DNA of 27,708 nt from JBQTKD01 sp052389435 (GCA_052389435.1 JBQTIB010000095.1:1-27708); one strand, 5' to 3'; positions 11,818 to 19,215 are shown, numbered from the stretch's first letter. Numbers and translations are program-made. The notes: generated by a model not told the origin, from the sequence alone.

Positions 11818-12386
11818 TTCGCCCCCTTGCTGCCGAGCAACACCGCGTCCATTCCGTCGACCTCCTCGATCCGAACTCCGACCGACTCCGCGAGCGAGGT
11901 CGGCAGGTTCTTGCCGACGTAGTCCGCGCGAATGGGTAGTTCGCGGTGGCCGCGGTCCACGAGCACCGCGAGCTGGACGGCCTTCGGACGGCCGAGATCG
12001 TGCAGGGCGTCGAGGGCGGCACGGATCGTGCGACCGGACATCAGCACGTCGTCGACGAGGACGACGATGTGGCCGTCGACGCCGCTGGAGGGCACTTCCG
12101 TGGGAGAGGGCGAACGGGCGGGTCGCAGGGCGATGTCGTCGCGGTACATCGTCACGTCCAGCGACCCGAAGGGGACCTCGCCGGCCTCGACCTCGGCGAT
12201 GCGCTCCGCGAGGCGCCGGGCGAGCGCGACCCCCCGGGTCGGGATGCCGAGCAGCACGATCTGCTCCGAGCCCTTGTTGCGCTCGAGGATCTCGTGGGCG
12301 ATGCGGGTCAACGCCCGGCGGATGTCGGCGGCGTCCAGAACGGGACGGCCGAGCGGCGGTGCGGACCCACTTTCGGGCACGGACAT
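11814..12386 (-). CDS. pyrR: Bifunctional pyr operon RNA-binding regulator / uracil phosphoribosyltransferase
   Basis: PyrR binds a stem-loop in pyr mRNA when UMP is plentiful and lowers expression; many members also convert uracil and PRPP to UMP. The 190-residue protein has the phosphoribosyltransferase PRPP loop VVLVDDVLMSGRT (108-120) and the N-terminal GIPTRGVALA motif (47-56). ATG 12386 is chosen over an upstream in-frame ATG at 12443, because the earlier start would translate through the PyrR-binding leader and add a non-conserved extension. A G-rich segment (GGGGAAGGGG), 12 nt upstream and lying inside the leader hairpin, is the only Shine-Dalgarno-like sequence, which suits translational control. 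First gene of the operon. Confidence 0.95.
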   Translation of the reverse strand: MSVPESGSAPPLGRPVLDAADIRRALTRIAHEILERNKGSEQIVLLGIPTRGVALARRLAERIAEVEAGEVPFGSLDVTMYRDDIALRPARSPSPTEVPSSGVDGHIVVLVDDVLMSGRTIRAALDALHDLGRPKAVQLAVLVDRGHRELPIRADYVGKNLPTSLAESVGVRIEEVDGMDAVLLGSKGAK

Positions 12387-12396
12387 CTGAGGCGAA

Positions 12397-12431
12397 CCCC
12401 TTCCCCGCCTCTCTGGACGGCCTTTAAAGGG
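12397..12431 (-). promoter_or_regulatory. Candidate PyrR-binding leader hairpin of the pyr operon
   Basis: On the minus strand the leader reads GTCCAGAGAGGC at 12418-12407. It matches 12 of the 14 positions of the known PyrR loop ARUCCNGNGAGGYU, all within the core. An inner CCG/CGG stem closes the loop, and an outer CCCTT (12431-12427) / AAGGG (12402-12398) stem surrounds it. The 3' arm contains the G-rich ribosome-binding region of pyrR. I saw no terminator hairpin with a U-run between here and the start codon, so control of translation rather than of transcription termination seems likelier. Confidence 0.8.
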
Positions 12432-12460
12432 ATGACAACGCACGGTGCCTGCGTCGCCTC

Positions 12461-12466
12461 ACCTTA
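12461..12466 (-). promoter_or_regulatory. Possible -10 element of the pyr operon promoter
   Basis: TAAGGT on the minus strand fits the actinobacterial TANNNT pattern and would start transcription near 12455, placing the PyrR hairpin in a leader of about 70 nt. No convincing -35 element is present at the right spacing, so this is tentative. Confidence 0.35.
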
Positions 12467-12532
12467 GCAGCGCCGATCGGCGGCCTCGACGAGCAGCACT
12501 GCCGCCCGGCACCCCCGACGAACTCGGACCTG

Positions 12533-14131
12533 CTACCCGTCGACGATGGGCAGCAGGCAGGCGTTGGGGAACTCGCGCTGGGTCGAGTCCAGGCGCCACC
12601 TGTCCAGGAACACGGCGACGAGTTCGCCGTTGGGCCGGGTCAGGGCCTCGGTCCCGCCTCGGCGGGCGAGGAGGGCGGCGGTGGCCGCATCGGTGCGCCT
12701 GGCGACCGTGTAGGGCAGCGGCTCGAAGCGGGACGGGGAGTTGAACTCGTGACGGAGGCGGTGGGCGGCGACTTCGAACTGCATCGGGCCGACGGCGCCG
12801 AGCACCGGAGAGGCCGCACCGCGGGACTCGGAGTGGAAGACCTGCACCACGCCTTCCTGGTGGAGTTGTTCCACCCCGCTGCGGAACTGCTTGTACTTGC
12901 CGGAGTCCTGCGGCAGGGCGACGACGAAGTGCTCGGGCGCGAAGGTCGGCATCGGCGGATACACCACCGGCGGCCCGGCGTACAGGGTGTCTCCGACGCG
13001 CAGGGCGTTGGCGTTGACCAGGCCGACGACGTCGCCGGGGTAGGCCAGTTCCACGGTTTCGCGGTCGCGGCCGAAGATCTGCTGGGCGTACTTGGTGGTG
13101 AACGCCCGTCCGGTCTGACCGTGCACGACGGCGCTGCCGCGTTCGAAGACGCCGGTGCACACCCGCAGGAACGCGAGGCGGTCGCGGTGGCGGGGGTCCA
13201 TCCCGGACTGGACCTTGAACACCACGCCGCTGAACGGTTCGTCCAGTTCCCGCACGGCACCCCCGACGGCGGTCCGCGGGCCGGGCGGCGGGGCGAGTTC
13301 GATCAGGGTGGACAGCAGTTGGCCGACTCCGAAGTTCTGCACGGCCGAGGCGAACAGGGTCGGGGTGGCCCGCCCGGCGAGGTAGGCCGCGACGTCGAGA
13401 TCGGCGCCGTCGGCGTGCAGCAGGTCGGACTCCTCCACCGCGGTGGTCCAGGCCGCGCCCTCCTCGGCGGCGGCCCGGTCCGGGTCGACGAACTCCTCCG
13501 GCGCCCGGGTCGCGCCGCCGGCGGTACGGGTGAAGCGCACGAACCCGCCCGTGCGTCGGTCCAGCACCCCCCGAAAGTCCCCGGCGATGCCGACCGGCCA
13601 GGTCAGCGGAGTCGGGCGCAGGTCGATGCGCTGCTCGATCTCGTCCATGAGCGCGAGCGCGTCGAGCCCGGGACGGTCCCACTTGTTGATCACCGTGATG
13701 ACCGGGACCCCGCGGCGGCGGCAGACCTCGAACAGCTTCAGCGTCTGCGCCTCGAGCCCGCGCGCCGCGTCGAGCAGCATGACCGCGGAGTCGACGGCGG
13801 TCAGCACCCGGTAGGTGTCCTCGGAGAAGTCGGCGTGCCCGGGGGTGTCGAGGAGGTTGACCACGGTTCCGTCGACCTCGAACTGCAGGGCGGCGGAGGT
13901 GATCGAGATGCCGCGGTCGCGTTCCATCTCCATCCAGTCCGACACGACCCCGGCCCGTCCGGACTTGCCGTGCACCGCCCCGGCGCGGCTGATCGCGGCA
14001 GCGTGCAGAGCGAGGGCCTCGGTGAGGGTGGACTTGCCGGCGTCCGGATGGCTGATGACGGCGAACGTTCGCCGCCGGGCGCCCTCCTCGGCTGGGCCGA
14101 GGTCGGTGTCGGCGAGTTGGGACTGGTTCAT
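12533..14131 (-). CDS. prfC: Peptide chain release factor 3 (RF3)
   Basis: A ribosomal GTPase that recycles RF1/RF2 after peptide release and aids post-peptidyl-transfer quality control. At 532 residues it is the size of E. coli RF3. The GTPase motifs are in order: P-loop SHPDAGKST (27-35), RGISIT (switch I), DTPGH (switch II) and NKWDRP (guanine specificity, with W where NKLDR/NKxD variants occur). The middle and C-terminal domains include the RF3-specific stretch GKYKQF. ATG 14131 lies 12 nt after the RNase J stop, with GGAGC upstream, so the two genes are probably co-transcribed. RF3 is patchily distributed in bacteria. Confidence 0.93.
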   Translation of the reverse strand: MNQSQLADTDLGPAEEGARRRTFAVISHPDAGKSTLTEALALHAAAISRAGAVHGKSGRAGVVSDWMEMERDRGISITSAALQFEVDGTVVNLLDTPGHADFSEDTYRVLTAVDSAVMLLDAARGLEAQTLKLFEVCRRRGVPVITVINKWDRPGLDALALMDEIEQRIDLRPTPLTWPVGIAGDFRGVLDRRTGGFVRFTRTAGGATRAPEEFVDPDRAAAEEGAAWTTAVEESDLLHADGADLDVAAYLAGRATPTLFASAVQNFGVGQLLSTLIELAPPPGPRTAVGGAVRELDEPFSGVVFKVQSGMDPRHRDRLAFLRVCTGVFERGSAVVHGQTGRAFTTKYAQQIFGRDRETVELAYPGDVVGLVNANALRVGDTLYAGPPVVYPPMPTFAPEHFVVALPQDSGKYKQFRSGVEQLHQEGVVQVFHSESRGAASPVLGAVGPMQFEVAAHRLRHEFNSPSRFEPLPYTVARRTDAATAALLARRGGTEALTRPNGELVAVFLDRWRLDSTQREFPNACLLPIVDG

Positions 14132-14143
14132 CGCGCTCCAGTC

Positions 14144-15835
14144 TCAGGCGTCGACGACGACGGGAACGATGAGCGGCGTGCGTCGGTGGCGGCGTTGGAT
14201 CCACCGGCTGGCCGCGCGGCGCAGACGCTCCTCGAGGTCGCGCGCGTCGCCGATCGCCTCCGCCGCCGCCTCGGCCAGCGCCTTCTCCAGCACCGGCACG
14301 AGTGCTTCGAAGTCGACCTCGCCCTCCACGAAGCCGCGGGTGACGAAGTCCGGGGTCTCCACGAGTTGGCCGGTGTCGGCGTTGACGATCGCGACAATGG
14401 TCAACATGCCTTCCGAAGCCAGGGTCCGACGGTCCCTCAGATGCGTTTCGGTGGTCGTGCCCACGGTGGTGCCGTCGACGTAGACGTAGCCGGCCGGAAC
14501 CTTGCCGGTGATCGACGCGCTGCCTCCGACGAGGTCGACTGCCAGGCCGTCTTCGGCGAGCAGGACCCGTTCGGCGGGAACCCCGGTGCGCATCGCCAGG
14601 GCCGCGTTGGCGGCCAGGTGGCGCCATTCCCCGTGCACGGGCATGACGTGACGAGGCCGGACGAGGTTGTAGCAGTACACGAGTTCTCCGGCGCTGGCGT
14701 GCCCGGACACGTGCACCTTGGCGTTGCCCTTGTGCACCACGGTGGCGCCCCAGCGGGTGAGGCCGTTGATGACCCGGCCGATCGCGTTCTCGTTGCCCGG
14801 AATCTGCGAACTGGCCAGCAGCACGGTGTCTCCGGGGCCGATCCGGATGTCGGGGTGGCTGCGCGAGGCCATCCGCGACAGCGCCGCCATCGGCTCGCCC
14901 TGGGAGCCGGTACAGATCAGCACCACCTCGTTGTCGGGCCGATCGGCGAGCTGTTTGGCATCGACCAGCAGACCCGGTGGCACCTTCAGGTACCCGAGAT
15001 CCGCGGCGATGCCCATGTTGCGGACCATGGACCGGCCGACGAAGGCCACGACTCGGCCGTTGGCGACGGCCGCGTCGAGGACCTGCTGGATGCGGTGCAC
15101 GTGCGAGGCGAAGCTGGACACGATGATCCGCCGCGGGGCCGTGCGGAACACCTGGTCGATCGCCGGCACGAGATCGCGTTCGGAGGCGACGAACCCCGGA
15201 ACCTCGGCGTTGGTGGAGTCCGCGAGGAACAGGTCCACACCCTCTTCGCCGAGGCGCGCGAAGGCCCGCAGGTCCGTCAGGCGCCCGTCGAGGGGGAACT
15301 GGTCCATCTTGAAGTCGCCGGTGTGCAGAACCAGGCCCGCGGGGGTACGGATCGCGACCGCGAGGCCGTCGGGGATGGAGTGGTTGACGGCGACGAACTC
15401 GCACTCGAAGGGCCCGAGCCGGTGGCGGGTGCCGTCCGCCACGACCTCGTGCATCGGCGGGTGTTGGCCGTGCTCGCGCAGTTTGGCCGCGAGCAGCGCC
15501 AGCGTGAGCCGGGAGCCGTAGATCGGAATGTCGCCGCGTTCGCGCAACAGGTACGGCACTGCGCCGATGTGGTCCTCGTGACCGTGGGTCAGGACGACCC
15601 CGACGATCTTGTCGAGCCGGCGCCGGATCCAGGTGAAGTCGGGCAGGATCAGGTCGACCCCGGGCTGGTGCTCCTCCGGGAACAGCACCCCGGCGTCGAC
15701 GATCAGCAACTGCCCCGCGTGCTCGAACACCGTCATGTTGCGGCCGACCTCGCCGAGGCCGCCGAGCGCGACGATGCGCAGTCCGCCGTCGGTCAGAGCC
15801 GGCGGGGGGCCGAACTCCGGGTGGGGATGACTCAT
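14144..15835 (-). CDS. rnj: Ribonuclease J
   Basis: A metallo-beta-lactamase/beta-CASP nuclease with 5'-to-3' exonuclease and endonuclease activity in mRNA decay and rRNA maturation. The 563 residues match the length of actinobacterial RNase J. The zinc motif HGHEDH is at 84-89; further beta-lactamase ligands lie in AVNHSIPD and LHTGDFKMD; beta-CASP motifs include STNAEVPG, SSFASHVHRIQ and HVSGHAS; a C-terminal domain follows. ATG 15835 (MSHPHPEFG), with AGAGAG about 9 nt upstream, is preferred over an in-frame ATG 16 codons earlier whose extension is not family-like. In many actinobacteria rnj follows dapA; here it leads prfC instead. Confidence 0.95.
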   Translation of the reverse strand: MSHPHPEFGPPPALTDGGLRIVALGGLGEVGRNMTVFEHAGQLLIVDAGVLFPEEHQPGVDLILPDFTWIRRRLDKIVGVVLTHGHEDHIGAVPYLLRERGDIPIYGSRLTLALLAAKLREHGQHPPMHEVVADGTRHRLGPFECEFVAVNHSIPDGLAVAIRTPAGLVLHTGDFKMDQFPLDGRLTDLRAFARLGEEGVDLFLADSTNAEVPGFVASERDLVPAIDQVFRTAPRRIIVSSFASHVHRIQQVLDAAVANGRVVAFVGRSMVRNMGIAADLGYLKVPPGLLVDAKQLADRPDNEVVLICTGSQGEPMAALSRMASRSHPDIRIGPGDTVLLASSQIPGNENAIGRVINGLTRWGATVVHKGNAKVHVSGHASAGELVYCYNLVRPRHVMPVHGEWRHLAANAALAMRTGVPAERVLLAEDGLAVDLVGGSASITGKVPAGYVYVDGTTVGTTTETHLRDRRTLASEGMLTIVAIVNADTGQLVETPDFVTRGFVEGEVDFEALVPVLEKALAEAAAEAIGDARDLEERLRRAASRWIQRRHRRTPLIVPVVVDA

Positions 15836-15952
15836 CGAAACACTCTCTGTTGGCTGATGCCGACGCGCGACCGGCGTCGCCAACCGTAATCGGGACGCCG
15901 CGTCGGAGGACTCGCAGTGGTCGTGCCGCGCCGGTCGGAGCGGCCCTGGACC

Positions 15953-16300
15953 TCAGCCGGCGGCCCGCGGCGCGTACATGATCAGGGTGACGCCGACCAG
16001 ACAGATCGTCGCCCCCGCGACGTCCCAGCGGTCCGGCTTGAAACCGTCGAGGGCCATCCCCCACAGCAGGGACCCGGCGACGAAGACTCCCCCGTAGGCG
16101 GCGAGGATGCGCCCGAAGTTGGCGTCGGGCTGCAGCGTGGCCACGAAACCGTAGACGCCGAGCGCAATCACGCCGAACCCGATCCAGACCCAGCCCCGGT
16201 GCTCCCGCACGCCCTGCCAGACGAGCCAGGCCCCGCCGATCTCGGCGAGGGCCGCGGCGAAGAACAGGGCGATGGACCGCGCGGTGTTCATGCGGCCCAT
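15953..16300 (-). CDS. YnfA/UPF0060-family small membrane protein
   Basis: A 115-residue protein with four predicted transmembrane helices and the family hallmarks AEIGGAWLVWQ, LQPDANFGRILAAYGGVFVAGSLLWG and the terminal LVGVTLIMYAPR. It belongs to the UPF0060 family, related in layout to small multidrug resistance exporters. It begins 35 bp after arsC and is the last gene of the minus-strand arsenic arm. A role in metalloid or cation export is inferred from context only. Either the first ATG (16300) or the ATG three codons later (16291) could be the start; no clear ribosome binding site separates them. Confidence 0.88.
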   Translation of the reverse strand: MGRMNTARSIALFFAAALAEIGGAWLVWQGVREHRGWVWIGFGVIALGVYGFVATLQPDANFGRILAAYGGVFVAGSLLWGMALDGFKPDRWDVAGATICLVGVTLIMYAPRAAG

Positions 16301-16335
16301 TGTTCAACGTCGTGGCGGAGGCGGCCCGCCGATCT

Positions 16336-16746
16336 CTACCGGCAGGCCGTCAGCAGGTCCTCGACGAGCGCCTCGATGCGCACGCGAATCTGATCCCTGA
16401 TCACTCGCACGGCTTCGATGCCCTGGCCCGCCGGGTCTTCGAGCACCCAGTCCTCGTAGCGCTTGCCCGGAAAGATCGGGCACGCGTCGCCGCAGCCCAT
16501 CGTGATCACGGCATCGGAGGCCTCGACGGCTTCGACGGTCAGGATCTTCGGGGTCGCGGCGGCGATGTCGATGCCGACCTCGCGCATGGCCTCCACGGCC
16601 GCGGGATTCACCTGGTGGCCCGGGGCGGAGCCGGCGGAACGCACCTCGATGCGGTCGCCGGCGAAGTGCGCGAGCCACCCGGCCGCCATTTGGGAGCGGC
16701 CGGCGTTGTGCACGCACACGAACAGGACGCTGGGCTTGTCGGTCAC
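16336..16746 (-). CDS. arsC: Arsenate reductase, LMW-phosphatase fold (probably mycothiol-dependent)
   Basis: Reduces arsenate to arsenite. The 136 residues form one low-molecular-weight phosphatase-fold domain with the CX5R anion loop at C11-R17 (CVHNAGRS), cysteines C85 and C89 in MGCGDACPIFPGKRYEDW, and the aspartate of EDPAGQ (D104). This pattern is typical of the actinobacterial arsenate-mycothiol transferases, although a thioredoxin-coupled mechanism cannot be excluded. The start is GTG 16746 with AAAGGAA upstream. It lies 19 bp after the aquaporin gene, in the arsR operon. Confidence 0.93.
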   Translation of the reverse strand: MTDKPSVLFVCVHNAGRSQMAAGWLAHFAGDRIEVRSAGSAPGHQVNPAAVEAMREVGIDIAAATPKILTVEAVEASDAVITMGCGDACPIFPGKRYEDWVLEDPAGQGIEAVRVIRDQIRVRIEALVEDLLTACR

Positions 16747-16765
16747 GACGTTCCTTTCGAGCGGT

Positions 16766-17521
16766 TCAATGCGAGATGGGTGCGGCGACGGCGTTGTCGC
16801 TGGAGTCGTCGAGGTGCGGGACGACGGCGTTCCCGGCGCCGGTCTCGGGATGCGGGTAGAGCGCGACGAGCAGGCCGAGGCCGAGCAGACCGCCGACGAT
16901 CTGCGCCACCACGAACCCCGGCACCGAACCGGGCTCGATGCCGGCGAAGGTGTCGGAGAAGGCGCGTCCCACCGTGACGGCGGGATTGGCGAAGGAGGTG
17001 GAGGAGGTGAACCAGTACGCGGCGCCGATGTAGGCGCCGACGGCGGCGGGCGCGAACGAGGCCCGACCGGACCGGACCAGGGAGAAGATCAGGAACACCA
17101 GGCCGGCGGTGGCGACCACCTCGCCGAGCAGCAGGTTGCCGTCCGAACGGTCCTTGCCGGAGAAGTCCACCGCGGCGAGGTCGAACATGGCGTTGGCCAG
17201 GATCGCGCCCGCGATGGCCCCGGCGGTCTGCGCGAGTGCGTAGACGCCGACGTCGCGCCCGGCGAGTCCGGTGCCGGTTCGGCGGCCCAGAATCCAGTCG
17301 GCCGCGGAGACGACGGGGTTGAAGTGCGCGCCGGAGACGGGCCCGAAGGCCAGGATCAGCGCACCGAGGCCGAACGCGGTCGCCACGGAGTTCTGCAGCA
17401 GCTGGATCCCCACGTCGTCGGGCGAGAGCCGGCTGGCCATGATGCCCGAACCGACGACGACGGCGACCAGCATGGCCGTGCCGACGAACTCCGCCAGGGC
17501 GCGGCGAGGAAGACTGAGCAT
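16766..17521 (-). CDS. MIP-family channel (aquaporin/aquaglyceroporin), AqpS-like, likely arsenite permease
   Basis: A 251-residue channel with six membrane helices and the two half-helix pore motifs: NPV at 68-70 (HFNPVVS) and NPA at 179-181 (FANPAVT). The first box departs from canonical NPA. Channels of this family are found inside ars operons, where they let arsenite leave the cell down its gradient in place of the ArsB or ACR3 pumps; Sinorhizobium AqpS is the known case. The position between arsR and arsC, with no pump gene in the window, supports that role by inference. ATG 17521 overlaps the arsR stop by one base (TGATG), so translation is coupled. Confidence 0.9.
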   Translation of the reverse strand: MLSLPRRALAEFVGTAMLVAVVVGSGIMASRLSPDDVGIQLLQNSVATAFGLGALILAFGPVSGAHFNPVVSAADWILGRRTGTGLAGRDVGVYALAQTAGAIAGAILANAMFDLAAVDFSGKDRSDGNLLLGEVVATAGLVFLIFSLVRSGRASFAPAAVGAYIGAAYWFTSSTSFANPAVTVGRAFSDTFAGIEPGSVPGFVVAQIVGGLLGLGLLVALYPHPETGAGNAVVPHLDDSSDNAVAAPISH

Positions 17522-17877
17522 CAGGCGGTTCGCTTTCGGGTCGGTTCGGTCGAGACGGCCAGCAGGGTGGCCAGGGCGGCGAGGGCGTCCGGGACGACGC
17601 GGTAGTAGACCCAGCTCGCCCGGCGTTCGGAGGTCAGCAGCCCGGCGTCGCGCAGCACCTTGAGGTGGTGGCTGATCGTCGGCTGGGACACGTCGAAGTC
17701 GCCGGTCAGGTCGCAGACGCACGCTTCGCCGTCGGCGTGGGACGCGATGAGGGAGAAGAGCCGCAGCCGGACGGGATCGCCGAGGGCCTTGAAGGCGGCG
17801 GCCAGCTCGGTTGCCTGGTCGGCCGCCAGCGGCTCGCGGGTCATCGGACTGCAGCACTGCGAATTGAGGAACTCCAT
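17521..17877 (-). CDS. arsR: ArsR/SmtB-family metalloid-responsive repressor
   Basis: A 118-residue winged-helix repressor. The metalloid-sensing cysteines are in ACVCDL (C53, C55), the classical ArsR alpha-3 site, with another pair at C8-C9 (QCCS) that may add ligands. The recognition helix reads VSQPTISHHLKVLRDAGLL and is followed by the wing RRASWVYYR. ATG 17877 (MEFLNSQCCS), preceded by GGAGAAA, is the better start; the frame is open further upstream but that part would cross the operator and promoter. It heads the operon arsR-aquaporin-arsC-ynfA and is probably autoregulated. Confidence 0.94.
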   Translation of the reverse strand: MEFLNSQCCSPMTREPLAADQATELAAAFKALGDPVRLRLFSLIASHADGEACVCDLTGDFDVSQPTISHHLKVLRDAGLLTSERRASWVYYRVVPDALAALATLLAVSTEPTRKRTA

Positions 17878-17916
17878 CGCGATTTCTCCATCGACGGCCG
17901 TCGAATTCGGCGTTGG

Positions 17917-17936
17917 TCGATATTGACATCTGTCGA
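17917..17936. promoter_or_regulatory. Candidate ArsR operator in the arsR-arsI divergent region
   Basis: An imperfect 20-bp palindrome, TCGATATTGACATCTGTCGA, has matching outer TCGA arms and a further symmetric base inside each. It covers the proposed arsR -10 and could control both divergent arms. Confidence 0.55.
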
Positions 17937-17948
17937 TCCAGGATGCAA
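17920..17948 (-). promoter_or_regulatory. Candidate arsR promoter
   Basis: On the minus strand, -35 TTGCAT (17948-17943) and -10 CAATAT (17925-17920) are separated by exactly 17 bp. Transcription would begin about 35-40 nt before the arsR ATG. The overlapping palindrome at 17917-17936 fits repression by ArsR. Confidence 0.6.
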
Positions 17949-18018
17949 CCTCGGGCCATGCGAACTTCCGGTTGATCCGGTCCGACCACCGCCCCGCCCG
18001 GGGCAGACGGGACACGAC

Positions 18019-18477
18019 ATGTCCAGAGTCCAGCTAGCCCTCCGCGTCTCCGACCTCGAGGCCTCCATCGCCTTCTACAGCAGGCTTTTCGGCACCGAAC
18101 CGGCGAAGCGTCGCCCCGGCTACGCCAACTTCGCGATCGCCGAGCCGCCGCTCAAGCTCGTCCTGCTCGAGGGCGAGGCCGGACAGGAGACGGTGATGGA
18201 CCACCTCGGCGTCGAGGTCGAGAGCACCGACGAGGTCGCCGCGGCCAGTAGCCGCCTGAGCGAGTCCGGCCTCGCCACCATCGAGGAGAACGACACCGCC
18301 TGCTGCTACGCCGTGCAGGACAAGGTCTGGGTGCACGGCCCCGGCAACGAACCGTGGGAGGTCTACGTGGTGAAGGCCGACGCACAGAATCTCGCTCCGA
18401 GCCAGGACGCAGACTGCTGCGTCCCCTCGAGCGAGCACGGCGTCCCTGCGGCGCCCGCGAAATCGGCCTGCTGCTGA
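18019..18477 (+). CDS. arsI: ArsI/CadI-family non-haem iron dioxygenase (C-As lyase)
   Basis: A 152-residue VOC-fold protein closely resembling mycobacterial CadI and actinobacterial ArsI. ArsI cleaves the carbon-arsenic bond of trivalent organoarsenicals using Fe(II) and oxygen. The substrate-binding vicinal cysteines are C95-C96 in NDTACCYA. The probable metal ligands are Q5, H62 and E114; to my knowledge the characterised Thermomonospora ArsI also uses a Gln-His-Glu set, so Q5 is not a defect. A flexible tail carries two more CC pairs (C133-C134 and C151-C152), which may hold metalloid. First gene of the plus-strand arm, divergent from arsR. A cadmium-inducible role is the alternative annotation. 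Confidence 0.9.
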   Translation: MSRVQLALRVSDLEASIAFYSRLFGTEPAKRRPGYANFAIAEPPLKLVLLEGEAGQETVMDHLGVEVESTDEVAAASSRLSESGLATIEENDTACCYAVQDKVWVHGPGNEPWEVYVVKADAQNLAPSQDADCCVPSSEHGVPAAPAKSACC

Positions 18478-18499
18478 GGCTGTTGACGCACCTATAGTT

Positions 18500-18517
18500 A
18501 CTCAAGCATCATTGAGT
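18500..18517. promoter_or_regulatory. Candidate ArsR-type operator before the ArsR-phosphatase fusion gene
   Basis: Perfect inverted repeat ACTCAA-N6-TTGAGT, ending 2 bp before the ATG. A TATAGT hexamer (18493-18498) lies just upstream and could be a -10 element, but no -35 is seen at proper spacing. The layout suggests autoregulation by the encoded HTH domain. Confidence 0.6.
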
Positions 18518-18519
18518 CA

Positions 18520-19215
18520 ATGAACATTGAACGAACCGACGACCTTGTGCACCGCGCCGCGGTGCACAAGGCGTTGGGCGATCCGGGACGGCTGGCCCTC
18601 GTCGACGCCCTGGCGCTGGGAGACGCCGCACCCTCCGACCTCGCGGCGCTGCTCGGGCTGCCGTCGAATCTGCTGGCACACCACGTCGGCGTACTGATCC
18701 GCGCGGGCGTGGTGCGCCGACTGCCGTCCGAGGGCGATCGGCGCCGCTCCTACCTCGCCCTGGTCGCGGGCGGGCTCGACGGCCTCCTGCCCACACCGAC
18801 GCTGCCCGGCCGCAGAGTCGTGTTCGTCTGTACCGAGAACGCGGCTCGCTCCCAGTTGGCGGCCGCGCTGTGGCGCGCTCGGTGCCCGCTGCCGGCCGAA
18901 TCTGCGGGCACCCACCCTGCCCCGCGAGTCCATCCCGGCGCCGTGGCCGCAGCTCGGCGGCACCGGCTCGCGATGGCGCCGGGCACGCCCACGCACCTGA
19001 GCCAGGTCCGCCGCACGGGGGACATCGTCATCACGGTGTGCGACCGAGCGCACGAGGAACTCGACGGCTCGGACTCCTCCGGCGCGGCCCACTGGTCGAT
19101 TCCCGATCCGGCGCGACTCGGCGACGCGGCGGCCTTCGATGCCGCCTTCGACGAACTCTCCGACCGCATTTCCCGGCTAGCCCCACACGTAGCCCCACCA
19201 CGGAGGCAGTCATGA
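18520..19215 (+). CDS. Fusion of ArsR-type HTH regulator and LMW-phosphatase/ArsC-like domain
   Basis: A 231-residue two-domain protein. Residues 8-90 are an ArsR-like winged helix (HKALGDPGRLALVDALALGDAAPSD, then a recognition helix including LPSNLLAHHVGVLIRAGV) without the CVC metalloid site. Residues 97-220 are a low-molecular-weight phosphatase fold with CX5R at C104-R110 (CTENAARS) and an Asp-Pro late in the domain (IPDPARL) in the general-acid position. Such fusions occur in actinobacterial arsenic clusters. The role could be a repressor that senses oxyanions through the phosphatase pocket, or a regulator joined to an enzyme; this is inference. ATG 18520 has no obvious ribosome binding site. 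Its end overlaps the next arsC by 4 nt (ATGA). Confidence 0.88.
   Translation: MNIERTDDLVHRAAVHKALGDPGRLALVDALALGDAAPSDLAALLGLPSNLLAHHVGVLIRAGVVRRLPSEGDRRRSYLALVAGGLDGLLPTPTLPGRRVVFVCTENAARSQLAAALWRARCPLPAESAGTHPAPRVHPGAVAAARRHRLAMAPGTPTHLSQVRRTGDIVITVCDRAHEELDGSDSSGAAHWSIPDPARLGDAAAFDAAFDELSDRISRLAPHVAPPRRQS

Noticed and set aside
12443..12443. Upstream ATG extending pyrR by 19 codons
   Set aside because: The extension would be translated from the PyrR-binding hairpin, has no ribosome binding site, and adds residues unlike PyrR N-termini.
12749..15889. Open frame of over 1000 codons on the plus strand across prfC and rnj
   Set aside because: The composition (Val, Gly, His, Asp, Arg repeats) is typical of antisense shadows, and both genes below it have complete conserved motifs on the minus strand.
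15841..15952. Promoter for rnj in the gap after the YnfA gene
   Set aside because: A TACGGT hexamer on the minus strand could be a -10, but no acceptable -35 is found at normal spacing, so I do not list it as a feature.
17923..17928. TTGACA as a -35 element for arsI on the plus strand
   Set aside because: It is a perfect hexamer, but no TANNNT-like -10 lies 16-18 bp downstream; the bases fit better as part of the arsR promoter and operator.
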